In this document: positions 23,457-31,122 of the stretch, in pieces
How the letters are laid out: every line of letters starts with the position of its first letter
How positions within the stretch are numbered: the first letter of the stretch is position 1
IMG/VR virus record: IMGVR_UViG_3300010354_000270
Span: 1-35,230 of that record
DNA: 35,230 nt
Reading direction: 5' to 3' (one strand)
Source of the DNA: a virus
Translations under genes and position numbers: made by a program
The notes under the pieces: generated by a model
Told to the model about the DNA's origin: nothing
Seen by the model: the letters and a program-made list of their open reading frames with translations, nothing else
Database searches by the model: none

Positions 23457-24044
23457 TCAAAAACCAACATTATAGGTAATATTTTTAGAAAAAACAATTT
23501 TTCCATTGTTTTTTTGTATTTTTTCTAAAAAGAAAAAATTTTCTAAAGGTCCGTTTTCAAACAAAATACTATTTTGCGTTATAAATGATTTTTTAACTGC
23601 AAAAGATATCCCCGTAAAGTGTGTTTTTATTTCAGAAATGTAAGTTGACGGTAAAACTTTTTGATTTTGAAAATCATAGCTCATTTTAAAAACAATACAA
23701 TCAGCGTCTGGATTGTTTTTAACTTCATTTGCAAATGAATCTATATAATCTGACTTAAAAGTATCATCATCATCTAAAAAACACATCCAATCTGTCATCA
23801 CTAAAGGAAACAGGATATTTCTAACAGCTCCCCCGTAATTTTTTCTGTCGCCAACTTTTTTTAAATACACATAATTAATTCTGGGGTCATAAAGCGGTTG
23901 AGGAGGATTACATCCATCAAAACCAACGCACGCGGTCCATTTAGAATTGTTTTGTTGAATTAAAGAATCTAAAGACTTACTTAATGTTGATCTTCCAATT
24001 GAAGGTATAATAACAGTTATTAAGCTATGCACAATATTCTCCAT
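23457..24044 (-). CDS. short family-2-type glycosyltransferase
   Basis: 195 residues with a GT-A fold start: VIIPSIGRSTLSKSLDSLIQ (12-31), then a nucleotide-sugar domain with the DxD motif CFLDDDDTF (about 88-96). It ends soon after the core, shorter than typical GT2 enzymes (about 230-300), so it may be a minimal form. It would transfer a sugar from a nucleotide sugar to DNA bases, a virion protein or host glycan; the acceptor is unknown. Its ATG overlaps the stop of the Mu gpF-like gene (TAATG), so it is made with head proteins, favouring a virion acceptor. Confidence 0.85.
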   Translation of the reverse strand: MENIVHSLITVIIPSIGRSTLSKSLDSLIQQNNSKWTACVGFDGCNPPQPLYDPRINYVYLKKVGDRKNYGGAVRNILFPLVMTDWMCFLDDDDTFKSDYIDSFANEVKNNPDADCIVFKMSYDFQNQKVLPSTYISEIKTHFTGISFAVKKSFITQNSILFENGPLENFFFLEKIQKNNGKIVFSKNITYNVGF

Positions 24045-25177
24045 TAATATTCGATTTCTATTTTTTCGCCTTCGGTTAATTTAACTAAACTACCAAAATT
24101 ATCTACTCTGTAGCCTTTTGGTACATATACAAGTGTGCAACGACATCTAAAATGCCTTAATGGTTGACAATTTTCCCATTCTTTCTTCTTTTTTCCTAAG
24201 TTATATCCCGCTGGCCTTAAAGCAGTCAGCCTAAAATACTTCAAAGAGCCATCGTCATTCCTAGACCAGTTCTTACACTCTTCTGATACCCTATCGTCTT
24301 CAATAGAGACAATAGTCACAATAATCTCTTTATCTCTTGAAGCAGCATGGCGCATGATAGTCTGACTTGTTGCTGTAGCGGATGCCATGCCGACTTCTGT
24401 CTTTACAACCAAGTCCCAGTTAGTGCCGTAGTCTTTAAAGGTATCTTTAAGAGTCTGCTTAGCCTTGGTGAGGCTTAGGCGGTGCTCAGCAACTGCCTGT
24501 ACTGCGTCTTTGACAGCTACACGGCGCTTCTTAGTCTCTTCTATTCCTTCAGCCAAGTTGTGAGCCACTCTATGGACTCTAGCCATATTGTCATGGTTGT
24601 GCTCTGTTACGAGGTTCTCTAAAGCCGTCAAAGCTTTAGTCTTCATATCAACCAACGTCTTGTCCAAGTACCTTCCTGTCTTCTCTTGGATAAATTTGAA
24701 AGTGTACTCAAGAAACGGGTCCTTGGCTGATTCTATTTTAATTTTTGGCAACTTAAGTGTTTTAGCAAAATAATCATTATGGGTGTCTACTGCGTCAAAA
24801 AAACCTTGAAACAACAAACCTTTAGGTAAATAAGTTTTTAATCCTAATTCTTCAACGGCGTCTTCAGCTTCTTTACCTGCGGCTTTCCCCAGTAAAGAAT
24901 ACTTCAAAGCCAACATGTACTTTTCAATTAGTTTACCAATAGTGTCATTGAGATTGATTTTCAAAAAAGGAACTTCTTTTTGCCACCCTTTAGGAATATT
25001 ATGAGGGTCTTCTGATTTTGCTAATTTTTCCGCACGAAGATATTTAGTAATATCTTCAATCATTTTGTCTACAACAATTTGGTATGCCAAATTACCATTC
25101 TTCTCCAATTGTTTAATAAATTGGAGATGTTTAATTACTTTTAAAACTGGCTTTACATTCTTACTCTGCTTCTTCAT
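24044..25177 (-). CDS. Mu gpF-like head morphogenesis/minor capsid protein
   Basis: 377 residues. The N-terminal 260 are mostly helical. The C-terminal 110 match the Mu F-like domain: a DDRVSEECKNWSRND motif, then a region ending CQPLRHFRCRCTLVYVPKGY, where the conserved Cys/His pattern usually sits. Proteins of this type accompany the portal and are carried in the head. It starts inside the end of the preceding gene (17-nt overlap) and stops on the GT2 start. Confidence 0.85.
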   Translation of the reverse strand: MKKQSKNVKPVLKVIKHLQFIKQLEKNGNLAYQIVVDKMIEDITKYLRAEKLAKSEDPHNIPKGWQKEVPFLKINLNDTIGKLIEKYMLALKYSLLGKAAGKEAEDAVEELGLKTYLPKGLLFQGFFDAVDTHNDYFAKTLKLPKIKIESAKDPFLEYTFKFIQEKTGRYLDKTLVDMKTKALTALENLVTEHNHDNMARVHRVAHNLAEGIEETKKRRVAVKDAVQAVAEHRLSLTKAKQTLKDTFKDYGTNWDLVVKTEVGMASATATSQTIMRHAASRDKEIIVTIVSIEDDRVSEECKNWSRNDDGSLKYFRLTALRPAGYNLGKKKKEWENCQPLRHFRCRCTLVYVPKGYRVDNFGSLVKLTEGEKIEIEY

Positions 25178-25811
25178 TGTCTTTTTTCTTTTTCTTTTTT
25201 TTTGTCATAGTATTTTCAGACATGCGAATCGGAGTTTCGCCTTTTTGAAACTCTTTTACATGTTCATGCCATTTTGCAGACAATCCAGTTAACTGAGTTC
25301 TTTTACCTGATTTATGCAAAGCATGTCCACCTGAAAAACCTTTGGGGGCTTGTATTTTAACTTTCTTTTTACGTCCAGGTTTGCCCGCCTCTTGCGGTAA
25401 TCCTTCAGCACCAATGACTTCTTCTACCCATGATTCTTGAGTATAAATATCTGCTGTAACTTCTGGCATAGCTTCATATACCGCTTCTTTAAAAAGTTGT
25501 ATATCTTCAATATCTGTACTTTTATTAATAATTTCACTTGTTTTATTTAAAATTTCTTTTACTTCTGTTTCTTGTAAAACATTTAACTGAGCAATCCTGC
25601 GGGCAGAATCAATCGCTTCCCCTTCTTCATCCATAAATTTCCAAAAACAATAATTTGAATGTAAATCATTTACAAAAAACGGACAAGTAACTTTATCATA
25701 TTGATTGCTTTTAATTGCATCAATAGATTCAACGGCTAATGGACAAATCGTCGAAGGAAATTTATCAAGCTTCCTCGGACACGTTTGCTGAAACCGAGTT
25801 GGTTTCGCCAT
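25161..25811 (-). CDS. Cys-rich HTH-like protein
   Basis: 216 residues from ATG 25811 (AAGGTGA upstream; GTG 25820 possible). Residues 10-60 hold CPRKL...ICPLA...TCPFF...YCFWKF, a zinc-binding-like pattern, followed by SARRIAQLNVLQETEVKEIL, which can be read as a sigma region 4-type helix-turn-helix. I recognise this Cys-block plus HTH plan from proteins of large aquatic phages. The rest is linker, a basic APKGFSGGHALHKSGK segment and a seven-lysine run near the end. It may be a transcription factor, placed among head genes. It overlaps both neighbours (47 and 17 nt). Confidence 0.6.
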   Translation of the reverse strand: MAKPTRFQQTCPRKLDKFPSTICPLAVESIDAIKSNQYDKVTCPFFVNDLHSNYCFWKFMDEEGEAIDSARRIAQLNVLQETEVKEILNKTSEIINKSTDIEDIQLFKEAVYEAMPEVTADIYTQESWVEEVIGAEGLPQEAGKPGRKKKVKIQAPKGFSGGHALHKSGKRTQLTGLSAKWHEHVKEFQKGETPIRMSENTMTKKKKKKKDNEEAE

Positions 25812-26067
25812 GACTATCACCTTTGTTTTTTTCTAAAAATGTTTTAACAGCTTCCATATATTCTTCATCTTTAGCTAATAAATACTCAACGTGTTCTTTT
25901 GTCCACGAAGATAATTTTGCTAAATCATGAATTTTTTGCCCCATTGATTGAACTTCCATTACCAAAAATCCATAAGACGATACCATTTCGTCTAGCATTT
26001 TAAAAAAATCTTCTTGTTTTTGATTATCTTGTTCTGCTGATTCAAGATTATTGAGCAAATCTGACAT
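25765..26067 (-). CDS. hypothetical acidic helical protein, 100 aa
   Basis: Entirely helical and acidic, rich in Glu/Gln/Lys, no motif recognised. The ATG follows AGAGGAG. Its end overlaps the HTH-like gene by 47 nt in another frame. It has its own sigma-70 promoter (26090-26118) and begins the unit leading to the Mu gpF-like protein. A scaffold-like role would fit composition and place, without direct evidence. Confidence 0.6.
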   Translation of the reverse strand: MSDLLNNLESAEQDNQKQEDFFKMLDEMVSSYGFLVMEVQSMGQKIHDLAKLSSWTKEHVEYLLAKDEEYMEAVKTFLEKNKGDSHGETNSVSANVSEEA

Positions 26068-26089
26068 ATTAAATATCTCCTCTAAAAAA

Positions 26090-26118
26090 AGGATAAAAAA
26101 TGTCTAAACAATTGTCAA
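26090..26118 (-). promoter_or_regulatory. sigma-70 promoter
   Basis: Minus-strand TTGACA (26113-26118), 17-nt spacer, TATCCT (26090-26095), 22 nt before the ATG at 26067. Perfect -35 box. Confidence 0.7.
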
Positions 26119-26135
26119 TTTTTAATAGCTTAAAA

Positions 26136-26297
26136 TTATTCTTGAGAATCAGGGTAAATATCAAAACGAACAATGTTTTTAAATTCATGTTTACGTGCTA
26201 AATGTTGCAACTCGCCTTCCAGCTCATCGTCGGGAACGTTTGTTGCCACGGTGTAAATTTCATCGTCAATGATTGCTTTAATAGAATACGTTAACAT
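26136..26297 (-). CDS. hypothetical protein, 53 aa
   Basis: Short complete frame beginning MLTYSIKAIIDDEIYTVATN and ending FDIYPDSQE. It alternates beta strands with one helix and resembles a ferredoxin-like half domain. AGGAACAGG precedes the ATG. Not recognised; coding status is based on the ribosome site and protein-like composition. Confidence 0.5.
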   Translation of the reverse strand: MLTYSIKAIIDDEIYTVATNVPDDELEGELQHLARKHEFKNIVRFDIYPDSQE

Positions 26298-26360
26298 AAC
26301 CTGTTCCTATATATTAAATTTTTAACAATTTTAAAAAGTAAAAATATAAACTATTTAATT

Positions 26361-26588
26361 TTATTCAATAATTCTTAAGTGCATAAATATTCCCTTACCC
26401 TTAACATAAGTGATAATGTTTTCTTCTCTTAACAAAAGACATACTTCGTCAAACAAATCTTCTGAATAATCATAAGCAAGACCAGCCTTAGAAGCTTTTG
26501 AATGCAAGTCTCTTAGACCAATAACTTTAGTATTCGTACTGTTTACAATTTTTTTAACTAATTCAGCAAGCTGTTGTGATTCTGTCAT
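26361..26588 (-). CDS. hypothetical small protein, possible winged helix, 75 aa
   Basis: Helix-helix-strand order with DLFDEVCLLLREENIITYVK and GKGIFMHLRI at the C-terminus, which resembles the recognition helix and wing of small winged-helix proteins. Starts 3 nt after the previous gene. DNA binding is inferred from this resemblance only. Confidence 0.55.
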   Translation of the reverse strand: MTESQQLAELVKKIVNSTNTKVIGLRDLHSKASKAGLAYDYSEDLFDEVCLLLREENIITYVKGKGIFMHLRIIE

Positions 26589-26591
26589 AAC

Positions 26592-26891
26592 TTACCGCCA
26601 TGACACATTGATGTAAGGTCTGCTAAGGCTGGCTTCAAAGCCCAGCTCTTTCATCTTCTCAATTACTTTTTTATTTACTTCTTCTTCCATAAGATTGGCA
26701 AGACGTAGTCTTTCTTTCTCCATATCATCCATCTTGTAGGACATATCATACTGGCCACGCTTGGCAGCAACCAGTGCGTCCTCTAAGAGAATATCTACGA
26801 TATGTCCTACAACGGACTTCATTCTAGACTCTTTAGCCTCTGGTTGATTGAAACTATCTGCCACTTGTTTAACTTCTACTGCTTTACTCAT
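26592..26891 (-). CDS. hypothetical protein, 99 aa
   Basis: Helical N-terminus, middle region VKRMKSVVGHIVDILLEDAL-like helices and a short beta end (ASLSRPYINVSWR). GGAGG lies about 9 nt before ATG. It follows the portal gene by 51 nt, so it probably belongs to the head operon. No family recognised. Confidence 0.6.
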   Translation of the reverse strand: MSKAVEVKQVADSFNQPEAKESRMKSVVGHIVDILLEDALVAAKRGQYDMSYKMDDMEKERLRLANLMEEEVNKKVIEKMKELGFEASLSRPYINVSWR

Positions 26892-26942
26892 AACTACGGC
26901 ACCTCCATATGACCCATCGGACGGAACAGAACAAAACTTTAA

Positions 26943-28940
26943 TTACTCTTCATCAATTTTTGAGTCATGAATTCTAAGCCACGATTTCAACATACTTTCA
27001 TGGTTAGTCTTAGCTGACTCTTCCCAGGCTTTCTGTAATTCAATATCTGATGACTTCTGAGTCTCTTCCGGCTGTTGTTCCTGTTGGGCTTGCTCTTGTT
27101 GACCGCCGCCTTGTGCTATTTGTTGCATTTGAGCCTGTTGAGCTTGAAGTTGCATCTTTTGCCCTTCAAGGCCAAGCGCCTGTTGCTGAGCCTGCATCTG
27201 CTGCATACCCATCTTGAGCTGTTGATACGCTTGATTGAGGTTAGGGTCAATAATGAAGTCGAACTCTGGGCGCTTGCTCGCACCTTCTTCACCAAAGTAA
27301 GTCTCCATAAACTTACCGTAAGTCATATAGCGAGCCACGTTACTGTGGAAAGTTGGAGCTAGAGGAACGTCACCGCCATACTCAAACTGTCTGTTCTTGT
27401 CAGAGTCACTAAACAGAGAGTTCATTGTAGCAGTTGTTTGTAGCTCTTGTACTTGACGGCTCAATACACCTTCGCGGGTTTCGTTACCAACACCGAACGC
27501 AGCTACCTTATAACGCTTCTTGGCTTCCGGAAAGTTTGCATAAACGGCATCATTGATGTCTTCCATGAGAATATCAACAAGGAGACGCAAGCCACGCTCT
27601 TCGCCTTGAACTAGCTCATAGTCACGGCTGCCTTGACCCATGCCTGCACTGTCGCCCAACTGACCAAACCCAGCTTCTGTAGGGGAGATTTGGAAGGCAG
27701 AACACAATGCGCGAATGACAGTCTGTTCGACCTGCATCCACTCCATGTCTTTTGGAGTCTCAGTTGTCTTAATAAGTTCAAGTTCAACTGGGCCGCCAAT
27801 GACGGGAATCACTGCGGAGTTGTCTGTTCTTGTGGCTAGGTTTTGAATCTCCATCTTGAAAGACTCAATATCTTCATCAGAGATTTTGACTGATGGGTCA
27901 GTTGGCCTAACAACAATCATTGACTTTGAGAGCTGCCCTTTAACAAACTGATTTCTCAAGTATGACAATGTATGTTGATGAATGTAGACGAGGAACAGTG
28001 CAAACTCAATTGGCCCCATAGGATAACCATTGAGGTCAAGGAATGACTGTACTTGATAATAAACAACCTTAAGGTCTTCTTCGGTAAAGAAGCCAGTCTG
28101 GACGCCGTCTACTTCTTGTACATATGCAATAGGCTTTTCATTGACTGGAATCTTGTTGTACTCGGCAGCGTCCGTTTCTGACTGCTGAGCAATATCACTT
28201 ACAGCCGTTACGTGAACTTTGGAGCCGAACTTGACTTGCTTGATAGTCTCAATAGGAGTTGGTCTGAATGCACAGATAGTTCCGTCGGCATTAAGAAGGT
28301 TTTGTCTGGCTGCACGCCCAAACGTCAACAATGCGCGGGCCTGTGCCTGAAAGTAGTCTTTAAGGCTGCAGTATTTAAATGTGGGGTCTGCGGCTTCGTA
28401 CATCTCGTCCAATATTTTCTTATCTTGTGTACCACACTTCAATACCCACTCAAGGATAGCCTTCTTTTCAGCTTCGCGGAGTTTGAGTTCTCTTTCAAAC
28501 GCCTCTTCTGTTTCAAAGTCTTCACGACGAATTTCTTCTAAGTCAATAACGCGCACGCCCTTATCAAACTTCGACTCAGACATAGCTCCAAATGAAGAAA
28601 TCTGAGCAACGCGAGTATTGATAATTGCCCCGATGTAGGGGTCGATAAGGGATAGTTCTTTAAGTTCTGCATCAGAGAGGCGCTTGGGTTCTTTTGAAAG
28701 AGAGTCGCCTACGCCAATACGAGTATTAAATCGAGAACCAAACTTAACTTTAGATTGTTTATAGCGGCGCTTTTTAAAGTCTTCTTCGGCAATCTTTTGA
28801 ATATCAGATTTACTAAGCATAGTTCTGCCGAGGCGTTGCTTAATAATACCAGCAACATCATCAATAGAATTGACGTTAATGTTTTCTTCTGAGCCAGAAC
28901 TGTCAGCCATTTTTATAGTAATTTTTTTATCGTCTGACAT
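26943..28940 (-). CDS. portal protein
   Basis: 665 residues. The portal forms the twelve-subunit ring at the head vertex through which DNA enters and leaves. The central part has the usual portal features: LIDPYIGAIINTRVAQIS near residue 100, a clip region with long beta strands, the stem helix IHQHTLSYLRNQFVKGQLSK, and the typical block VIRALCSAFQISPTEAGFGQ. The C-terminal 100 residues are Gln-rich (QQMQAQQQALGLEGQK and similar) and end in an acidic tail. Neighbours (structural protein, Mu gpF-like protein, terminase) agree. Confidence 0.92.
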   Translation of the reverse strand: MSDDKKITIKMADSSGSEENINVNSIDDVAGIIKQRLGRTMLSKSDIQKIAEEDFKKRRYKQSKVKFGSRFNTRIGVGDSLSKEPKRLSDAELKELSLIDPYIGAIINTRVAQISSFGAMSESKFDKGVRVIDLEEIRREDFETEEAFERELKLREAEKKAILEWVLKCGTQDKKILDEMYEAADPTFKYCSLKDYFQAQARALLTFGRAARQNLLNADGTICAFRPTPIETIKQVKFGSKVHVTAVSDIAQQSETDAAEYNKIPVNEKPIAYVQEVDGVQTGFFTEEDLKVVYYQVQSFLDLNGYPMGPIEFALFLVYIHQHTLSYLRNQFVKGQLSKSMIVVRPTDPSVKISDEDIESFKMEIQNLATRTDNSAVIPVIGGPVELELIKTTETPKDMEWMQVEQTVIRALCSAFQISPTEAGFGQLGDSAGMGQGSRDYELVQGEERGLRLLVDILMEDINDAVYANFPEAKKRYKVAAFGVGNETREGVLSRQVQELQTTATMNSLFSDSDKNRQFEYGGDVPLAPTFHSNVARYMTYGKFMETYFGEEGASKRPEFDFIIDPNLNQAYQQLKMGMQQMQAQQQALGLEGQKMQLQAQQAQMQQIAQGGGQQEQAQQEQQPEETQKSSDIELQKAWEESAKTNHESMLKSWLRIHDSKIDEE

Positions 28941-28955
28941 GTAAAATTCCTATTA

Positions 28956-29939
28956 TTAACAAGCAATTCCATTAAGGCTTGCTGCGCACCATAATCCCTC
29001 TACAGTTAAATTGCCGTCAGATAAATTTCTTACAACAATTTCTGAACATGTAATTGCGGCTGCAAATATAGCAGTATCATTTAATAAAGAAAGGTCAAGG
29101 GTTTTTTCATCTACAATAAGCTGCAAAGAGCCTTTTGCTTTAAGGGCAAAATAATAAATAGAATTTGTAAATACTTGAAACCCTTCTGTAATTCCAGAAA
29201 CAGTTTCCGGAACCAAAGAAGGTGCTTCAATTTCAATATAATCAGATGAAACAAAAGTAATTTTATAAGTTCCTCTATTTCCATAATTAAAGGCAGAAGA
29301 GCTAATTTTTAAAACGTCTGTTATTTGAACTCCAGTTGAAGAAAAAACTTTTAAAATATTTAAATAATCTACACCCAAAAGCACGTCGACTTCATTAACA
29401 AAAACTCCCGCATCATCTACGTCTAAATAGTTAGTGCCAACGCCAACAATTCTGACCGAAATGCCTTGATTTACTAAATTAAATGGAGATACAAGCCCCA
29501 AATCATTTTGTTTTTCAATTAAAAGAACGTCATTTATTTTAGCGTTAGCTCCAATTGGTACAGAAAATTGAACACGGGCCACAGTATCGTTAAGTCTTGT
29601 AACGCTAACAGTCGTTGTATTACTAATAGTTAGACTGCGACGAACTCGAAAATTAGGATTTACCCCTACCCCAGTCCAACGAATTCTCCATATATTTTCT
29701 TGTGCAAGGTTATTGTAAGGTTGTGTAACTTGAATTTCTGTTGTGGCATCCAAAGACAAGGATTTGCGCGTTGATGCTACAATTCTTTCTTCGCGGGGAT
29801 CGAGAACAACACTAAACCCTTCAGCCACATCTAAGGCTAATCCAGCAACATCAAAGGCTAATGATGCCGCAGAAGAGGCTTTTAACGGATTTTGAACCGA
29901 CGAAGCGGCTGTATTTAAACTCATGGATAGATAGGACAT
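28956..29939 (-). CDS. beta-rich structural protein, 327 aa
   Basis: Ala/Ser-rich N-terminus (MSYLSMSLNTAASSVQNPLK), then a chain of beta strands with several immunoglobulin-like or barrel modules and a C-terminal domain ending LWCAASLNGIAC. No membrane segment. It precedes the portal by 15 nt and has a good sigma-70 promoter of its own, so it should be abundant. It is probably a virion protein (head decoration, head-tail connector or tail component). It does not look like an HK97-type major capsid protein. Confidence 0.65.
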   Translation of the reverse strand: MSYLSMSLNTAASSVQNPLKASSAASLAFDVAGLALDVAEGFSVVLDPREERIVASTRKSLSLDATTEIQVTQPYNNLAQENIWRIRWTGVGVNPNFRVRRSLTISNTTTVSVTRLNDTVARVQFSVPIGANAKINDVLLIEKQNDLGLVSPFNLVNQGISVRIVGVGTNYLDVDDAGVFVNEVDVLLGVDYLNILKVFSSTGVQITDVLKISSSAFNYGNRGTYKITFVSSDYIEIEAPSLVPETVSGITEGFQVFTNSIYYFALKAKGSLQLIVDEKTLDLSLLNDTAIFAAAITCSEIVVRNLSDGNLTVEGLWCAASLNGIAC

Positions 29940-29961
29940 AAAAACTCCTATGTTCTTACCT

Positions 29962-29990
29962 ATTTTACTTTACGTTGTGTAAAAAGTCAA
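29962..29990 (-). promoter_or_regulatory. sigma-70 promoter of the structural/portal unit
   Basis: Minus-strand TTGACT (29985-29990), 17-nt spacer, TAAAAT (29962-29967), 22 nt before ATG 29939. It overlaps the 3' end of the 29965-30288 gene. Confidence 0.75.
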
Positions 29991-30288
29991 GAACAGAATG
30001 CTCTATAATTTTAATATCTTTTATGGTTGCTTCTGATAATTCTTTTATCATAAACGGAGTTTTTGCGCTTCCAAAAATCCAAAATTCTTGACAAGAATCT
30101 AAAAAAGATAAGCAGTTATTTAAAGCTAACTCTCTGTTTTTGATATCTGAAAAATTTAATAATTCTGAATACATAATTTGCCAACAAATAGGGTTGTATC
30201 CCATTATCAGCGCCTTTTTGCAAATTTGTTGAGCTTGTAGCAAAGAGTTTATGTCTCTCCAAGGCACCGAAATATATACTTTTTTCAC
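29965..30288 (-). CDS. nucleoside 2-deoxyribosyltransferase-like small protein (DUF4406-like)
   Basis: 107 residues, GTG start after AAAGGG. It begins KKVYISVPWRD, has the helix QICKKALIMGYNPICWQIMY and ends with a SCQEFWIFG strand followed by FMIKELSEA. This order (strand, A-rich helix, G-x-P, FWxFG, then E) is that of small phage proteins related to nucleoside 2-deoxyribosyltransferases. They may act on nucleotides or nucleotide sugars. The usual catalytic Glu is a candidate in MIKELSEA. Second gene of a unit under a sigma-28-like promoter. Confidence 0.6.
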   Translation of the reverse strand: MKKVYISVPWRDINSLLQAQQICKKALIMGYNPICWQIMYSELLNFSDIKNRELALNNCLSFLDSCQEFWIFGSAKTPFMIKELSEATIKDIKIIEHSVLDFLHNVK

Positions 30289-30319
30289 TTTTTTCCCTTT
30301 GTTGGCTTTGTAGCCAATT

Positions 30320-30436
30320 TTACATTAGGTTGACTATTTTAGTAATTAAAAAAAATAATGAAATTGTAAAAAGTGTTATTTTTATTAATAAATAAACAAA
30401 AACAAGCCCTAAAAGTGTTTTAATAAAAATAAACAT
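30320..30436 (-). CDS. 38-residue membrane peptide
   Basis: Starts MFIFIKTLLGLVFVYLLIKI and is hydrophobic almost to the end (IVNLM). AGAGG lies 8 nt before ATG. One or two membrane helices. It is the first gene downstream of the sigma-28-like promoter at 30457-30483. Not recognised; similar in character to the 19-residue peptide at 11916. Confidence 0.5.
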   Translation of the reverse strand: MFIFIKTLLGLVFVYLLIKITLFTISLFFLITKIVNLM

Positions 30437-30456
30437 ATAATTTTCCTCTAAATAGC

Positions 30457-30483
30457 TTATCGGAAAAAAAAAAATTAACTTTA
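30457..30483 (-). promoter_or_regulatory. sigma-28 (FliA)-like promoter, 30436 unit
   Basis: Minus strand reads TAAAGTTA-N11-TCCGATAA: 7/8 and 7/8 matches to TAAAGTTT-N11-GCCGATAA with exact spacing. The upstream end overlaps the stop codon of the HNH gene. It ends 20 nt before ATG 30436. Confidence 0.62.
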
Positions 30484-30816
30484 TTCTTTTTTTGTTTTTT
30501 GTAATTTTTTTGCAGCATCTTCTTTAACATTTGGGTTTTTATTTTTAAAATTGCCTAAATGTCCAATTTCAAGATGACAATTTTCTTTGCCCGCTTTATC
30601 ACATAAAACAATAAAATTATTAAAGTCTAATTCTAAGGCAGGATTTTCGTGAAATGGTTCAATGTGATGAACTTCAAGGTTTTCAGCGCCGCCACATGCG
30701 GCGCATGTATTATGTGTTTGTAAAAAAGTTTTTCTAATGGTAGGCCATTTAGAAGACCGTTTGGTAAGTAATTTTGCTTTGCCTTGCCAAACGTCTTTTA
30801 AATGCTTAACAATCAT
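30481..30816 (-). CDS. HNH endonuclease
   Basis: 111 residues. CAAC (about 38-41) and the core LEVHHIEPFHENP, DFNNFIVLC and NCHLEIGH give the His-His, Asn and His of the HNH motif with zinc-binding cysteines. Small HNH proteins beside the terminase often take part in DNA packaging, cutting concatemers together with the terminase. Starts 1 nt after the stop of the previous gene. Confidence 0.88.
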   Translation of the reverse strand: MIVKHLKDVWQGKAKLLTKRSSKWPTIRKTFLQTHNTCAACGGAENLEVHHIEPFHENPALELDFNNFIVLCDKAGKENCHLEIGHLGNFKNKNPNVKEDAAKKLQKTKKE

Positions 30817-30817
30817 C

Positions 30818-31081
30818 TTATTTCATTATTTCAGCGGCTTTAAGGGCTGCAATCAAAGCATCCATTTTTGCTTCAAGCGCATCAAGACGAGCTTCCGTTG
30901 CAGCCAAAGGAGCAGCATCGCCTGCACCAGCGGAACCGTCTGTTCCTACCATATTTGCAACGGCTCCGATAGCTGCTACAGATTCTGCTTGTTTATCTAA
31001 AGAAGCGACGACCTCATCAGCAACTTCTTGACTGGTAATTGCATATTTAAGGTAAAGTTTTGATTTATCAGATAACGCCAT
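30818..31081 (-). CDS. small coiled-coil virion-type protein, 87 aa
   Basis: Start set at ATG 31081 (AAGGAG 7 nt upstream), giving MALSDKSKLYLKYAITSQEV. Ala-rich, with a Gly/Ala linker (GTDGSAGAGDAA) and a C-terminal coiled coil EARLDALEAKMDALIAALKA. Position next to the terminase and its own -10 box suggest a head protein made in quantity. No family recognised. Confidence 0.65.
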   Translation of the reverse strand: MALSDKSKLYLKYAITSQEVADEVVASLDKQAESVAAIGAVANMVGTDGSAGAGDAAPLAATEARLDALEAKMDALIAALKAAEIMK

Positions 31082-31113
31082 GTTTTTCTCCTTGTTATAC
31101 GAAACCCTGTAGT

Positions 31114-31122
31114 ATTTTAGCA
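31114..31122 (-). promoter_or_regulatory. extended -10 promoter (TGCTAAAAT)
   Basis: Minus-strand TGC-TAAAAT about 33 nt before ATG 31081, straddling the stop of the terminase gene. -35 weak. Same box as at 673, 21021 and 29962. Confidence 0.5.

Noticed and set aside
28927-28934. GACGATAA at the start of the portal gene, like a sigma-28 -10 box
   Set aside because: It lies inside the coding start (Ser-Asp-Asp-Lys codons) and there is no matching -35 at 11 nt.
28956-29939. Major capsid protein
   Set aside because: Size fits, but the sequence is modular beta without HK97 signs and lies upstream of the portal, not after the protease.
30302-30317. Hairpin TTGGCT/AGCCAA upstream of the DUF4406-like gene
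   Set aside because: Six-bp stem with weak T-run only on the plus strand, where no gene needs a terminator; too weak to call.
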